From: Paenibacillus terrae
GTDB taxonomy: Bacteria; Bacillota; Bacilli; Paenibacillales; Paenibacillaceae
Direction of reading: 5' to 3'
DNA: 64,000 nt
Assembly: GCF_000943545.1 (NCBI RefSeq)
Contig: NZ_JTHP01000005.1
Span: 62,001-126,000 of the forward strand
Notes under the pieces: generated by a model
Database searches by the model: none
What the model saw: the letters and a program-made list of their open reading frames with translations, nothing else
What the model was told of the DNA's origin: nothing
Program-made: the position numbers and the translations under genes
Part shown: one piece after another, positions 48,681 through 56,819 of the stretch
Position numbering within the stretch: the first letter of the stretch is position 1
How the letters are laid out: each line of letters starts with the position of its first letter

Positions 48681-51608
48681 TTAATCACCCCAAACTTCAT
48701 GTTTTACTGGTAATCCATAACTCTTCATTACCTCATCAAATTGCTTTCTCACCTCAGGAGTCCAATTCTGACCATAGTGACCGCTATTCTCAGTGGTATA
48801 GATTTCTCCATTTGGCCCTCTACTAAAAGTCCCACCAACGACAGTTTTTCCATCAGCATCTATTGTTTGAGCTAACTTTTGGTGTGGTGAACCTTTAAAG
48901 GAAGTAGTATCTTTAGGCTTACCAACAACGAATGTATTCGTTTTAGGGTCAAATACAAACTCAATTCCTCCTTGTTTAGGATAATAATTTTTAATAGCTT
49001 TAACGGATTGGGATGAGGAATTTACCTCAAGTACACCTGAGGTCGGTCCTGAACCTTTCCAAGTTGGAACATTACCCGTTCCTTCAGTTTTGGGTGGTTC
49101 AATTGGTTTTGAAGGCGTGACCTTCCCCGTTATCGGTTTTTTAACCTTTGAGATGTTAAATGGTTTAGGGGTTATCCCTAGATTCCTATTCGCACCTCTA
49201 ATCCCCTGAAAGTTAATAATTAAACTACTACCGATAATAGAAATAGCTAGTAATGTGTCTATCTTCTTTCCCGTTAAATAATCATAGCCTTTTATAGCTG
49301 CTTCTAATTGTTTTTGGTTAATATCCTCGTGAACTAATCCTTTGTTTATTTTGATTTGTTCATCTTTATAGGCAATGCTAGCTTTGGCTGCTTCCTTACC
49401 CGAAACCCCTTCTTTACTAAGTATTGTCGTACCCCATATAATTTGTTTTCCATACCCATTAAAATTGTAGGATTCTTTAACTTTCTCTTTCTCTTTTTCT
49501 CTCTCCTTTGCCTTTGCCTTCTCCTTTTCTTTCTCCTTTGCCTTCTCCTTTGCCTTCTCCTTTTCCTTTTTCATGTAACTGTCGTGATTGGCCTTCCAGT
49601 GTTTTCTCACATCTTCCGGGACTTGCTGATAGGCATGAACCATAGCATTCGATTCTTTCAGTAAGTTTTGAACGAGCTCTAGGGGACCACCGGAATGGGC
49701 CACATGACGCGCACTCGTATATACTTTGCCTAGAATCCACTTGCTATAATAGGCTTGTTTCGCTTGCTCATGCTCGTACTGGCTAATCAATCCTTGAAGT
49801 GCCAAACCTGCCAAATGTTTTAACGGATGTACACCCGTTTTTTTAGACATTCCCAAGGTAGACGTTCCTTTGCTCCGAACAGGAATCGCTGCGGTTGCGA
49901 GCATAATCGCACCCGCTGCCATTCCCACAGGTCCACTTAGTGCTGCTCCCATCACAACACCCGCCACTTTTCCGATCACCGGAATGGAGCCTAACAACTT
50001 GGATACCGTACCCAGCAACGCATCAGCTTTTTTTTGAGCTGCCGGGCTCGTGATCTTCGCGGTCGGGGGCTTTGCTGTGCTGTTGGATGAAGCCTTCGCG
50101 GCTGCGGATTGTGCCGCCTCATACGCTTTGATGTTCATCAGCGGGGGTTCCGGCACAGGAGGAAGATCCATGACGAACACTGGAGCCTTCACCGTACCCT
50201 CCTGATGAATCACCGGAGCCTTGGTATCCGTTTCGCCATCCAGCACCATACTGCTGGCTCCGCCCTTTAGATACAATGCACTTCCCGCCTCAAGTGACAG
50301 CTCCTGACCTGCATCCAGCTTCACATGACCGCCTTGAATCTGCACATTTCCCGGACTGCTGACGGTAATGCCACTCCCTTCATGGAGTGTAATGGAAAAT
50401 GCCCCCGAGGTGGACAGGGTCAGCTCTTGCTCCGACATGTCCACGCCACTTCCTTGCGCATGTCTCCATACTTTGACGTCTGGCTGCCCCGTCGTGTGGC
50501 GGTGTTGCCGCACCGAATCCGTCACATACGCTTCATGTTCCCGACTCGTCGGCAAGTAAAGCTCCACCTGCTCCCCGATCTCCGGCATATCATACCAGCC
50601 GCTGTGTTCTTCCGCTACATAGCGAGTCGCCACCGGGAACCAACACGCTTTAGCCGGGTCTTGTTTAGGGTCGATATCCAACTGGAGCTGTACAAAGTCT
50701 TGCTGTACCTTTAACACACTACCCGTAAGTGTAATGCCCGTAACCTTATCGTTTTCATAACGGGCATAGCGGGTATCCTGTTCGGCCTGGAGATCGTAAC
50801 GAGTGAGCAACAAGCCATCCTCTAACCGTGTCACTGCCCGAACGACGACCAACTCTTTTCCTGATCCAATCGGTAACGTAATGAGATCCCCTAGCGCCAC
50901 ATAGAGCAAACTTTCGATCACATAAGTCACATATGAGCCTGTTCGTTCTCCCGGTTTTCCTTCATCTAGCTCATGAAACGTTTTCCGTACCCGGTAAAAT
51001 ACATCCCGTTCCACCCTGTACGATTTGCCTTCCGGCATCCCGAAAAAAACCTTGGGCGAAGCTGCGGTCACCTCCGGCACCAGCACCGACCCAAAGCGGG
51101 AGGCGAGGCGCTTTAAAAACGCCCAATCAGTCTCCTCATATTGTAAAACAAAAGTGTCCAGTTTAGCATAGTTCGTGACGGTATCAATGGCATCTCCATA
51201 CTGGTATTTTCGAACCATCGTTGTGACCAGATCATCATAGGTGCGGTGAATATCCTGATAGGACCGCTTTTTCAGCTTGATATCCATCTGATACGAATGC
51301 GAAGCCGCCTCCAGTTCAAAGGTATATACGCCCCGTATGCAGTGTACGGACATGCGTGTAACCAAACCGTGAAACAATCGTCTTAGCGACTGTCCCTGCT
51401 CATCCAATTGGCGGATAACAATCGGCTCCTCCTCCATGTTCTGCCCCATACACGCGGCTCCCTGTTCTTCGGACAGCATGCCGCTCACCGTCAAATATAC
51501 GTGATCGTTGATGGCTCTTGTCATTTGAAGCTTTTCTATATGTTGAGGCTGAAAAAAACCGTAGAAACGCAGACTTTCATACCCGATTCCGTTTTGCAAT
51601 ACGCTCAA
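48681..51608 (-). CDS. VgrG/gp27-like spike protein fused to a C-terminal polymorphic toxin
   Basis: The protein has 975 residues. Residues about 1-300 match the phage late-control D/gp27 fold (compare DWAFLKRLASRFGSVLVP with the second VgrG); about 300-390 form the OB/gp5-like part; about 390-450 are short beta-repeats (ITVSSPGNVQIQGGHVKL). Then come an Ala/Gly-rich hydrophobic segment (about 530-580), a Lys/Glu repeat linker (about 675-712), and a C-terminal domain (about 875-975, from FVFDPKTNTFVVGKPK to SGHYGQNWTPEVRKQF) that looks like a polymorphic toxin of the Ntox43 type (predicted RNase); the toxin name is tentative. TTG start, AAAGGAG 12 bases before it. The next gene is the likely immunity protein. 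Confidence 0.85.
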   Translation of the reverse strand: MSVLQNGIGYESLRFYGFFQPQHIEKLQMTRAINDHVYLTVSGMLSEEQGAACMGQNMEEEPIVIRQLDEQGQSLRRLFHGLVTRMSVHCIRGVYTFELEAASHSYQMDIKLKKRSYQDIHRTYDDLVTTMVRKYQYGDAIDTVTNYAKLDTFVLQYEETDWAFLKRLASRFGSVLVPEVTAASPKVFFGMPEGKSYRVERDVFYRVRKTFHELDEGKPGERTGSYVTYVIESLLYVALGDLITLPIGSGKELVVVRAVTRLEDGLLLTRYDLQAEQDTRYARYENDKVTGITLTGSVLKVQQDFVQLQLDIDPKQDPAKACWFPVATRYVAEEHSGWYDMPEIGEQVELYLPTSREHEAYVTDSVRQHRHTTGQPDVKVWRHAQGSGVDMSEQELTLSTSGAFSITLHEGSGITVSSPGNVQIQGGHVKLDAGQELSLEAGSALYLKGGASSMVLDGETDTKAPVIHQEGTVKAPVFVMDLPPVPEPPLMNIKAYEAAQSAAAKASSNSTAKPPTAKITSPAAQKKADALLGTVSKLLGSIPVIGKVAGVVMGAALSGPVGMAAGAIMLATAAIPVRSKGTSTLGMSKKTGVHPLKHLAGLALQGLISQYEHEQAKQAYYSKWILGKVYTSARHVAHSGGPLELVQNLLKESNAMVHAYQQVPEDVRKHWKANHDSYMKKEKEKAKEKAKEKEKEKAKAKEREKEKEKVKESYNFNGYGKQIIWGTTILSKEGVSGKEAAKASIAYKDEQIKINKGLVHEDINQKQLEAAIKGYDYLTGKKIDTLLAISIIGSSLIINFQGIRGANRNLGITPKPFNISKVKKPITGKVTPSKPIEPPKTEGTGNVPTWKGSGPTSGVLEVNSSSQSVKAIKNYYPKQGGIEFVFDPKTNTFVVGKPKDTTSFKGSPHQKLAQTIDADGKTVVGGTFSRGPNGEIYTTENSGHYGQNWTPEVRKQFDEVMKSYGLPVKHEVWGD
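49476..49575. repeat. Pyrimidine-rich imperfect tandem repeat inside the toxin gene
   Basis: The plus strand is almost pure C/T with repeats of cctttgccttct and cctttctc units. On the coding strand it encodes the Lys/Glu linker between the spike and toxin parts. Such tracts can slip in replication and change linker length or frame. Confidence 0.6.
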
Positions 51609-51683
51609 GTGAGTTCATTTCTCCTTTCCGACAGCATAAAGCCGTGAGGTGGTGTCCGAAATATAGCAGTCATGAAACGGGCA

Positions 51684-52100
51684 TTAATCCAGCTCCTGCC
51701 CGTCATTTTCAATTCGGATATGACCACAATACAGGCATTGATGGGTACAGTTCTGTGTCAAGGCAGGTTGGCCCTCAATCCTCATGTCGCTTTTTCCGTT
51801 CAGCCACGGCATGGTCAGGACAGGAACACACGGGGCTTTCTTCACACCATAGATGTCCACCATGTCACTGGCTTGCACAGCCGGATTTAATGGACTGGAG
51901 CAGTTCCCAAAAGACTGGATGTTCACACCCGGTACATAATCTCCAATGTTCATTTGTGCTTTGTTTTTCACGTAGACCCCATGGCTGAAAGGTCGTTTTA
52001 AACGGGTAGGCTGCGTGCCATAACTACAGCTTAAAATCGCTCCTGCCACGACATAGCTCTTTTTCGCACCCGTTCCCGGTTTCACTTGGGCTTCTTCCAC
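51684..52100 (-). CDS. DUF4280 protein, PAAR-like spike tip
   Basis: The 138-residue protein matches the DUF4280 pattern: YVVAGAILSCSYGTQPTRL near the start, a central NIGDYVPGVNIQSFGNCSS and three late cysteines (ALTQNCTHQCLYCG). DUF4280 is regarded as a PAAR-like domain that caps VgrG trimers. Start is GTG, with no gap to the preceding gene's stop. Conserved Cys residues could bind a metal at the tip, as in PAAR proteins. Confidence 0.82.
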   Translation of the reverse strand: MEEAQVKPGTGAKKSYVVAGAILSCSYGTQPTRLKRPFSHGVYVKNKAQMNIGDYVPGVNIQSFGNCSSPLNPAVQASDMVDIYGVKKAPCVPVLTMPWLNGKSDMRIEGQPALTQNCTHQCLYCGHIRIENDGQELD

Positions 52101-52101
52101 C

Positions 52102-52641
52102 TTACCCCATCCTCCTTAGTGCCTCCATCTCAACTCTTTGCACTCGAATGCCTGTAAAAGATCGGCGCAGCAGGCTTTCTGCCACAGCCAAATGGATATA
52201 GATATGAGGTTCGATCATTCCCTCAATCCGAAAAACAGAAGATTCCATCTCCCCCTGTCTCAGTATCAAACGCTTCAACATATCGTTGGGGTACCATTCC
52301 GTTTGTGCGGACAAACAGTCCACCATCGGCGGATGAAGCACCCAGTACACGTCCTGTCTGGCCTGCTGGAAATCGGTAAGGATGGCCGCTTTCCATTCCA
52401 GTCCCGGCATATATTTCTCCAATAATGCTTTCAGACGATCCGACACCAGCGGCAGAGGAAATTCCAAAAAGTCCGGGTACACCGTTCGTGAATCGGTATG
52501 TACAGCCAGAAAAAGAGGATCATCCTGCTGTTTTTGTCCCTGGGTCCCTGTCAGGATGTCTTCTACTTGCAAGGGAGACAGCGCAGCAGGTTCTACCCGA
52601 TGTTTTACCCGCTCGTCTACCATCAGTCGAAAATATCTCAA
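52102..52641 (-). CDS. Unrecognised protein of the VgrG operon
   Basis: The 179-residue soluble protein (RYFRLMVDERVKHRVEP at the start, YWVLHPPMVDCLSAQTEWYPND in the middle) resembles, only loosely, Imm11/DUF1629-type proteins. It overlaps the pentapeptide gene's stop by 4 bases and is followed at once by the DUF4280 gene. A TTG at 52641 has the better ribosome spacing (GGGAG, 8 bases) than the GTG at 52650. It may be an adaptor, chaperone or second immunity protein; nothing in the sequence decides. Confidence 0.65.
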   Translation of the reverse strand: MRYFRLMVDERVKHRVEPAALSPLQVEDILTGTQGQKQQDDPLFLAVHTDSRTVYPDFLEFPLPLVSDRLKALLEKYMPGLEWKAAILTDFQQARQDVYWVLHPPMVDCLSAQTEWYPNDMLKRLILRQGEMESSVFRIEGMIEPHIYIHLAVAESLLRRSFTGIRVQRVEMEALRRMG

Positions 52642-53933
52642 TGCAGCCACTCCCTTTTACTAACGGCACCCCTCACCTGTGCAGACGCAGACTCCTCTCC
52701 GTATGAAAGGGAAGTCTCAAGAGTTGCCCATTCCAATCCAATGGCTCCTCTACGCTGTGCATCGGTAAAAATGACTCCTTGTACATTGGCGTCCGTAAAA
52801 TCAGCTCCGATCAAACAAGCTCCTTTAAAGGATGCACCTGACACATCTGCTCCAGCAAAGCAGGCATCCGTTAGATCCGCCCCGTTCAAGAACGCCCTTT
52901 GTAGTGACGCCTCTTGAAATACGGCTCCTCGCAACTGTGCATCTTGAAATCGGGTCCCCTGCAAGTTCGCCCCTGTGAAATCTACGCCAGCAAAACCCAA
53001 TGGCTCCCAATCTAAAGAAGCATCTGATCCATATCCGGTGTTACCCATAACGACATCCAATATCGCCCCTCTCATGGAACAACCGCTAAAATCAGCTCCA
53101 TGAAGCAAGCTGTACGTTAAGTCGATTCCATCGAGTTGACTTTCCTCCCATATCGTTCCAACCAAGACACAACCATGCAAGCGACTATGTTCCATCTCGA
53201 TTTGGCGAAAAGCCGTATAGCGGAAATCCAACTGACTATAATCTCCGTCCGAAAGCTGGATTTCCTCCAACGCCTGATAGCTGTAGGCATGCTCTTCTTG
53301 TTCCTCCAGCCACGACCGGATTTCGTTCGCCTCCATGACTCTGCGATCTTCTCGATACACCGATACACTTTGGTCCATATATTCCCCCACACGTATCTCG
53401 AACGTCTCTTCCCGCTCCAGCTCTTGAAACTCCGGTAAGCACACGGCCTTTTTTATCGCCAAACGCATCATATTCACAACGAGCACATGAATATGTACCG
53501 CTGCCTCCAGCATGACCTGCTCCCATTCAAGCTCCGGTAGAGAAACATGCTGCTTCTCTACCTCCCTTCGCAATTTTTGCTGCAAATCGGTCCAATAGGA
53601 ATATGTCCAACTTGTATCCCATTCAAATCGGATTGGTTCAGGATCAAGTACCCATAAAGCGTTCGCTGCCTCCACCAGATAGGTAGGCCGCTCCTCCAAC
53701 CATGTGGTACGTAGCATGGAGTACGTGATATAACCGATCTTTCCTTTTCTTCCTTGAAGCTGCTCTTGCCGAATACCCCGGCAATATCCCCGAAACTCCT
53801 CTACACAGGCTTGAATCCGCAGTTCTTGCGTCGCCTTGAACTTCAGCGCCCAGTCTCTGCGGATCAGAAACCACGCCTGGTTCAAAATGGCTTGTTGTTG
53901 CTGCGTGTCCAGCTCATCTATGGACTTCTCCAT
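52638..53933 (-). CDS. Pentapeptide-repeat protein of the VgrG operon
   Basis: The 431-residue protein has a helical N-terminal region (about 1-220) and C-terminal pentapeptide repeats (about 230-405), a right-handed quadrilateral helix with patterns such as ADFSG, ANLQG, AQLRG, ASLQR and ADLTD. In T6SS clusters, pentapeptide or DUF2169 proteins often serve as VgrG/PAAR-effector adaptors; a similar loading role here is inference. It lies between the two VgrG genes and is coupled to the next gene by overlap. Confidence 0.85.
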   Translation of the reverse strand: MEKSIDELDTQQQQAILNQAWFLIRRDWALKFKATQELRIQACVEEFRGYCRGIRQEQLQGRKGKIGYITYSMLRTTWLEERPTYLVEAANALWVLDPEPIRFEWDTSWTYSYWTDLQQKLRREVEKQHVSLPELEWEQVMLEAAVHIHVLVVNMMRLAIKKAVCLPEFQELEREETFEIRVGEYMDQSVSVYREDRRVMEANEIRSWLEEQEEHAYSYQALEEIQLSDGDYSQLDFRYTAFRQIEMEHSRLHGCVLVGTIWEESQLDGIDLTYSLLHGADFSGCSMRGAILDVVMGNTGYGSDASLDWEPLGFAGVDFTGANLQGTRFQDAQLRGAVFQEASLQRAFLNGADLTDACFAGADVSGASFKGACLIGADFTDANVQGVIFTDAQRRGAIGLEWATLETSLSYGEESASAQVRGAVSKREWLH

Positions 53934-54009
53934 CTGCTTTCATCCACCACCTAAAACTCTTCATAGTTCATATCATCATGTTGCCGCCATTCAGCCGCCA
54001 CACCACAGC

Positions 54010-55425
54010 CTAATTCGACTTCACTTCACTGCCCTTCATGTCCGCTGATCCGCTCAATTGAATATAACTGCCGTTGCAATCCATACGCAGCTCACTGCTT
54101 GCGGACAGACTCATCGTTTTACCAGCAGATAGACTCAAGTTGCCACCCGCCGAGATACTTACCTGCTTGCTGCTTACGATATGAATGCCTTCCTTATCGT
54201 CCAGCTTGATAAAAATAGCGCCGTCCTTGCCCGTCACAACTAGCTCATCCGGCCCCAAACGAATCTCCTTGCCATGAGGCGTTCGCCATATTTTCATCTG
54301 CGGATTGGAGAACTTGTTGTGTCCGCTCCCTCTGCCTGCACGTCGGACCGCACTCCCCGCAATCCCATCTTCTTCACGACTGCCTGGAAAATAGAGCGAT
54401 ACGGGGTCTCCTTTTTCCGGCATGACGTACCAGCCTGTATGCCCTCCGCCACTATACACCGTCGAATAGTTGAACCAATGCGCCTTATCTATATCCTGCT
54501 TCTCATCGCAATCCAGATGGATGCGCACCTGATCCTGACGCACGTCCACAACCACACCGCTTAACGAGGCTCCCGCCAGCTTTTCCTGGTAGTAGCTTTT
54601 TTGCCGCAAGCCTTTGTACGAGGCAAGCACATATTGATGTCGCAGCAGCCCTTGCCTCATTTCGGTATACGCCTCAATGACGTACAAGCTGTGTCCCTGA
54701 AAGGTCATCTGAGCTCCCAAATCCAGTACCTCGTCCGTTTCTACCTCATAGAAAATAAAGTCATTTTCCGTCACTTTCGCCTGCTCATTTTCCTGAAAAT
54801 AACGGAAAGGCAGCATCTGCTTGCGCACGGTATAGCGGGTATGATCCAGCACGACCTGTGCCGGGCTATCCTCGATGCCAAAATAAAATTTTGGACTGTC
54901 AAAACGAGCCACAGGCATCAGGCTCGTATGATACCGGGAGGCCATACGTCTCAAGAACGCCCAGTCGGTCTCCTGATACTGGATGGCCAGCCTTCCGATT
55001 TGCTCTCCACCTGTCGCTCCATCAATCACATCCAGCCCTTCGTAGTCCTTGCCGATCTGCTCCAGCATTTGAGGAATGGTCATTTTCGTATATTGAAAAG
55101 AACGGGTACGCTGCTGGATATCCATCCGGTAGGTATGGGAAATCGCCTCCACCTCCAGATAGTACACGTCCCGCACGACCTTCACTTCGACCGATAGGGC
55201 AATCCCGCTGAACAGCGGCTTGCTTTCGCCCGATTCATCCCGCTGGCTCACTTGGATGACGGTGTTCTTTTCCGTCGTTTCCACATAGCTGTCCTGCATA
55301 TCCTCGGGGATGATTCCTGTAAAATAAAGCCGGGTGTGCTCATTGATTTTTTTCGTAAGGGTAAGCTGCTCCAGATCGACCATGACGTATGGATAGATTT
55401 GAATTTGATCGTAACCGAGGCTCAT
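54010..55425 (-). CDS. VgrG/gp27-like spike protein without toxin
   Basis: The 471-residue protein has the same gp27/late-control D fold as the larger VgrG (shared DWAFLRRMASRYHTSLMPVA), a gp5 OB-like region (about 290-375) and C-terminal beta-repeats (GAIFIKLDDKEGIHIVSSKQ onwards). It ends with no effector domain. It overlaps the DcrB-like gene by 4 bases (ATGA). In contractile systems VgrG trimers form the puncturing tip. Confidence 0.85.
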   Translation of the reverse strand: MSLGYDQIQIYPYVMVDLEQLTLTKKINEHTRLYFTGIIPEDMQDSYVETTEKNTVIQVSQRDESGESKPLFSGIALSVEVKVVRDVYYLEVEAISHTYRMDIQQRTRSFQYTKMTIPQMLEQIGKDYEGLDVIDGATGGEQIGRLAIQYQETDWAFLRRMASRYHTSLMPVARFDSPKFYFGIEDSPAQVVLDHTRYTVRKQMLPFRYFQENEQAKVTENDFIFYEVETDEVLDLGAQMTFQGHSLYVIEAYTEMRQGLLRHQYVLASYKGLRQKSYYQEKLAGASLSGVVVDVRQDQVRIHLDCDEKQDIDKAHWFNYSTVYSGGGHTGWYVMPEKGDPVSLYFPGSREEDGIAGSAVRRAGRGSGHNKFSNPQMKIWRTPHGKEIRLGPDELVVTGKDGAIFIKLDDKEGIHIVSSKQVSISAGGNLSLSAGKTMSLSASSELRMDCNGSYIQLSGSADMKGSEVKSN

Positions 55426-56096
55426 AGGAAAGCCACCCCTTTCTCAAATGTGGAATTCGAAGGAAACGGAACAATATGGAGCGATTGCACTGTATTTTCT
55501 GCCACAGGCAACCACGCTTCCATGTCCGATTCTATACAGTTAAACGTACCCATCGTCACCTGTCCCTCATGGATAAACAGCAGCATTTCGTTGTACAGAT
55601 TAAAATCTACACCTGCTGCCACAAAACGAACCAGCCCGATGGACAACCCGGAACGATTCACAATCATTTCCGTACCGATCCAGTTACGTATCGGTTGTAC
55701 AGACCGCAAAACATCCGCCATTTGTTCTACAAACTCGGGAAGCTCGTCCACCTCCAAAGCCGATTCTGTCGGATTAAAGGTGATGTTCACCGTGCCGTCC
55801 AAAGAGGTATAAATGATCTGCGGACGATGTTCCGAAGGATATTTAAATCGGACTTGCTCCAGTGGCATCAGGCTAAAAGATTTGGGGATGCTAACCCCCA
55901 TTTGTCCATCCGAAATCGTTTTCCATTCCAATGGGATCAGCTCATCACCCATCCGCAGCATCCTGTTTTGTTCAGCAGCGGAGTTGTCCTGATCGGATAC
56001 AGCAGGTTGAGATAGGTTCATATTTTCGTTATTAGATGCTACATCGTGGTTAATCTTATTTTTGAGACTTAGGATATGCTCGTCCATATAGTTCAT
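55422..56096 (-). CDS. DcrB/DUF1795-like protein, first gene of the VgrG operon
   Basis: The 224-residue protein has a disordered Asn/Gln-rich N-terminus (1-45) and a DcrB-like domain (about 60-215, with MGVSIPKSFSLMPLE and DGTVNITFNPTES). No signal peptide or lipobox is visible, unlike E. coli DcrB. In T6SS loci of Gram-negatives, DcrB-like proteins with this fold act as effector chaperones, which would suit this place. Start follows GAAGGGA. Confidence 0.7.
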   Translation of the reverse strand: MNYMDEHILSLKNKINHDVASNNENMNLSQPAVSDQDNSAAEQNRMLRMGDELIPLEWKTISDGQMGVSIPKSFSLMPLEQVRFKYPSEHRPQIIYTSLDGTVNITFNPTESALEVDELPEFVEQMADVLRSVQPIRNWIGTEMIVNRSGLSIGLVRFVAAGVDFNLYNEMLLFIHEGQVTMGTFNCIESDMEAWLPVAENTVQSLHIVPFPSNSTFEKGVAFL

Positions 56097-56357
56097 AGAG
56101 GTAGTCCCTTCTACTTCAAAAGATGAGAGTTTACTTCAAAATACGAAAGTGAGAGGGGATATTTAACAATAGCCCATCTTATGTATGTATCGGCCAGAAT
56201 AGAGATTATGTTTACAGAAAGAACCATCCCAAGCGTTATTTTCAATGTATATTTCTGAAATTAAATGGAAAAGAGAATGAATAGGAACGGACTACCGATC
56301 AAACTAAATCCGTCTTAGCCAAAAAAAGAAATTATCATGTAGAGCACACACCAGATG

Positions 56358-56466
56358 TTCCTTCCCTTTTTAAGGGCAAATAATCACCCCTTTGAACCTT
56401 AAAAAACGACGGTACCGACGAAAGCGTCATTCTACGCCAACGTCGGTACCGTCGCTATTTTTCTAT
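56358..56466 (-). ncRNA. Two-stem RNA-like element, copy 2
   Basis: A perfect 14-bp stem (56407-56420 with 56441-56454, cgacggtaccgacg) encloses a 4-bp hairpin gcgt/acgc; on the minus strand it is followed by six T, then a second small stem (aaggg/ccctt) and a conserved purine-rich tail. It corresponds to copy 1 at 45524-45629 and, like it, lies some 260 bp upstream of a minus-strand gene. It could be a regulatory leader, a terminator-type repeat or a mobile hairpin. Confidence 0.45.
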
Positions 56467-56604
56467 AGAAATGGAGCAAATTCCATGTCAACCTGCTTGC
56501 CAAGCATTCTTTCTACCTGCTCTATTACCCTTCAAATTTAACTTATGCAAATGAAAAATCAATACCATTCAGTTGTATGCAGTGCATAAAATTTATAAGC
56601 CGAG

Positions 56605-56681
56605 CTTGTAGACATAATGTCTACAAGTCCAAGTACAATTTGACCCTTAATAATTTCATGTCTACATTTGGTCTACAATCT
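56605..56681. repeat. Cluster of GTCTACA repeats with a perfect palindrome
   Basis: An 11-bp inverted repeat with a 1-base centre (cttgtagacat at 56605-56615, complement at 56617-56627) is followed by two more GTCTACA copies near 56660 and 56671. Four copies in about 70 bp beside a tmRNA 3' end recall integrase arm-type sites. No intact integrase gene is in view. Confidence 0.45.
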
Positions 56682-56694
56682 AACTCCATAAAAG

Positions 56695-56723
56695 CAAAAA
56701 ACCGCTCAGTGAGCGGGTTTTTT
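56695..56723 (-). terminator. Terminator downstream of ssrA
   Basis: The stem ccgctc/gagcgg is flanked by A- and T-runs; on the minus strand it follows the tmRNA CCA end directly. Confidence 0.75.
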
Positions 56724-56726
56724 AGA

Positions 56727-56819
56727 TGGAGGCGAGGGGAGTCGAACCCCTGTCCGAAGATAACGACACATAAGCTTCTACGGGTGTAGTGACAGATTTG
56801 ATGTCACCCGAGTAAGCTC
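56727..56819 (-). ncRNA. ssrA: 3' fragment of the tmRNA gene
   Basis: Read on the minus strand the stretch ends with the T-arm and acceptor sequence ggggttcgactcccctcgcc followed by TCCA, the universal 3' end of tmRNA, preceded by a pseudoknot-like part (gggtgacatcaaatctgtcac ... acccgtagaagc, split here). Only about 93 of some 360 bases are present: to the right the sequence changes into a protein gene whose stop codon (56820-56822) touches the boundary. There is no tag-peptide region in the window. The fragment is therefore probably the leftover end at an island insertion site, with functional ssrA elsewhere. Confidence 0.8.

Larger units (their letters stand above)
56097..56726. other. Noncoding region between the VgrG operon and ssrA remnant
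   Basis: The region holds the operon's promoter area, the two-stem RNA-like element (56358-56466), a cluster of GTCTACA repeats (56605-56681), and a terminator (56695-56723). A short plus-strand frame at 56577-56789 crosses the tmRNA fragment and is not a gene. Confidence 0.6.

Noticed and set aside
56577-56789. Plus-strand frame of 70 codons with RRGESNPCPK near its end
   Set aside because: It runs through the terminator and tmRNA 3' end on the opposite strand; this peptide is the usual artefact of translating that RNA region.
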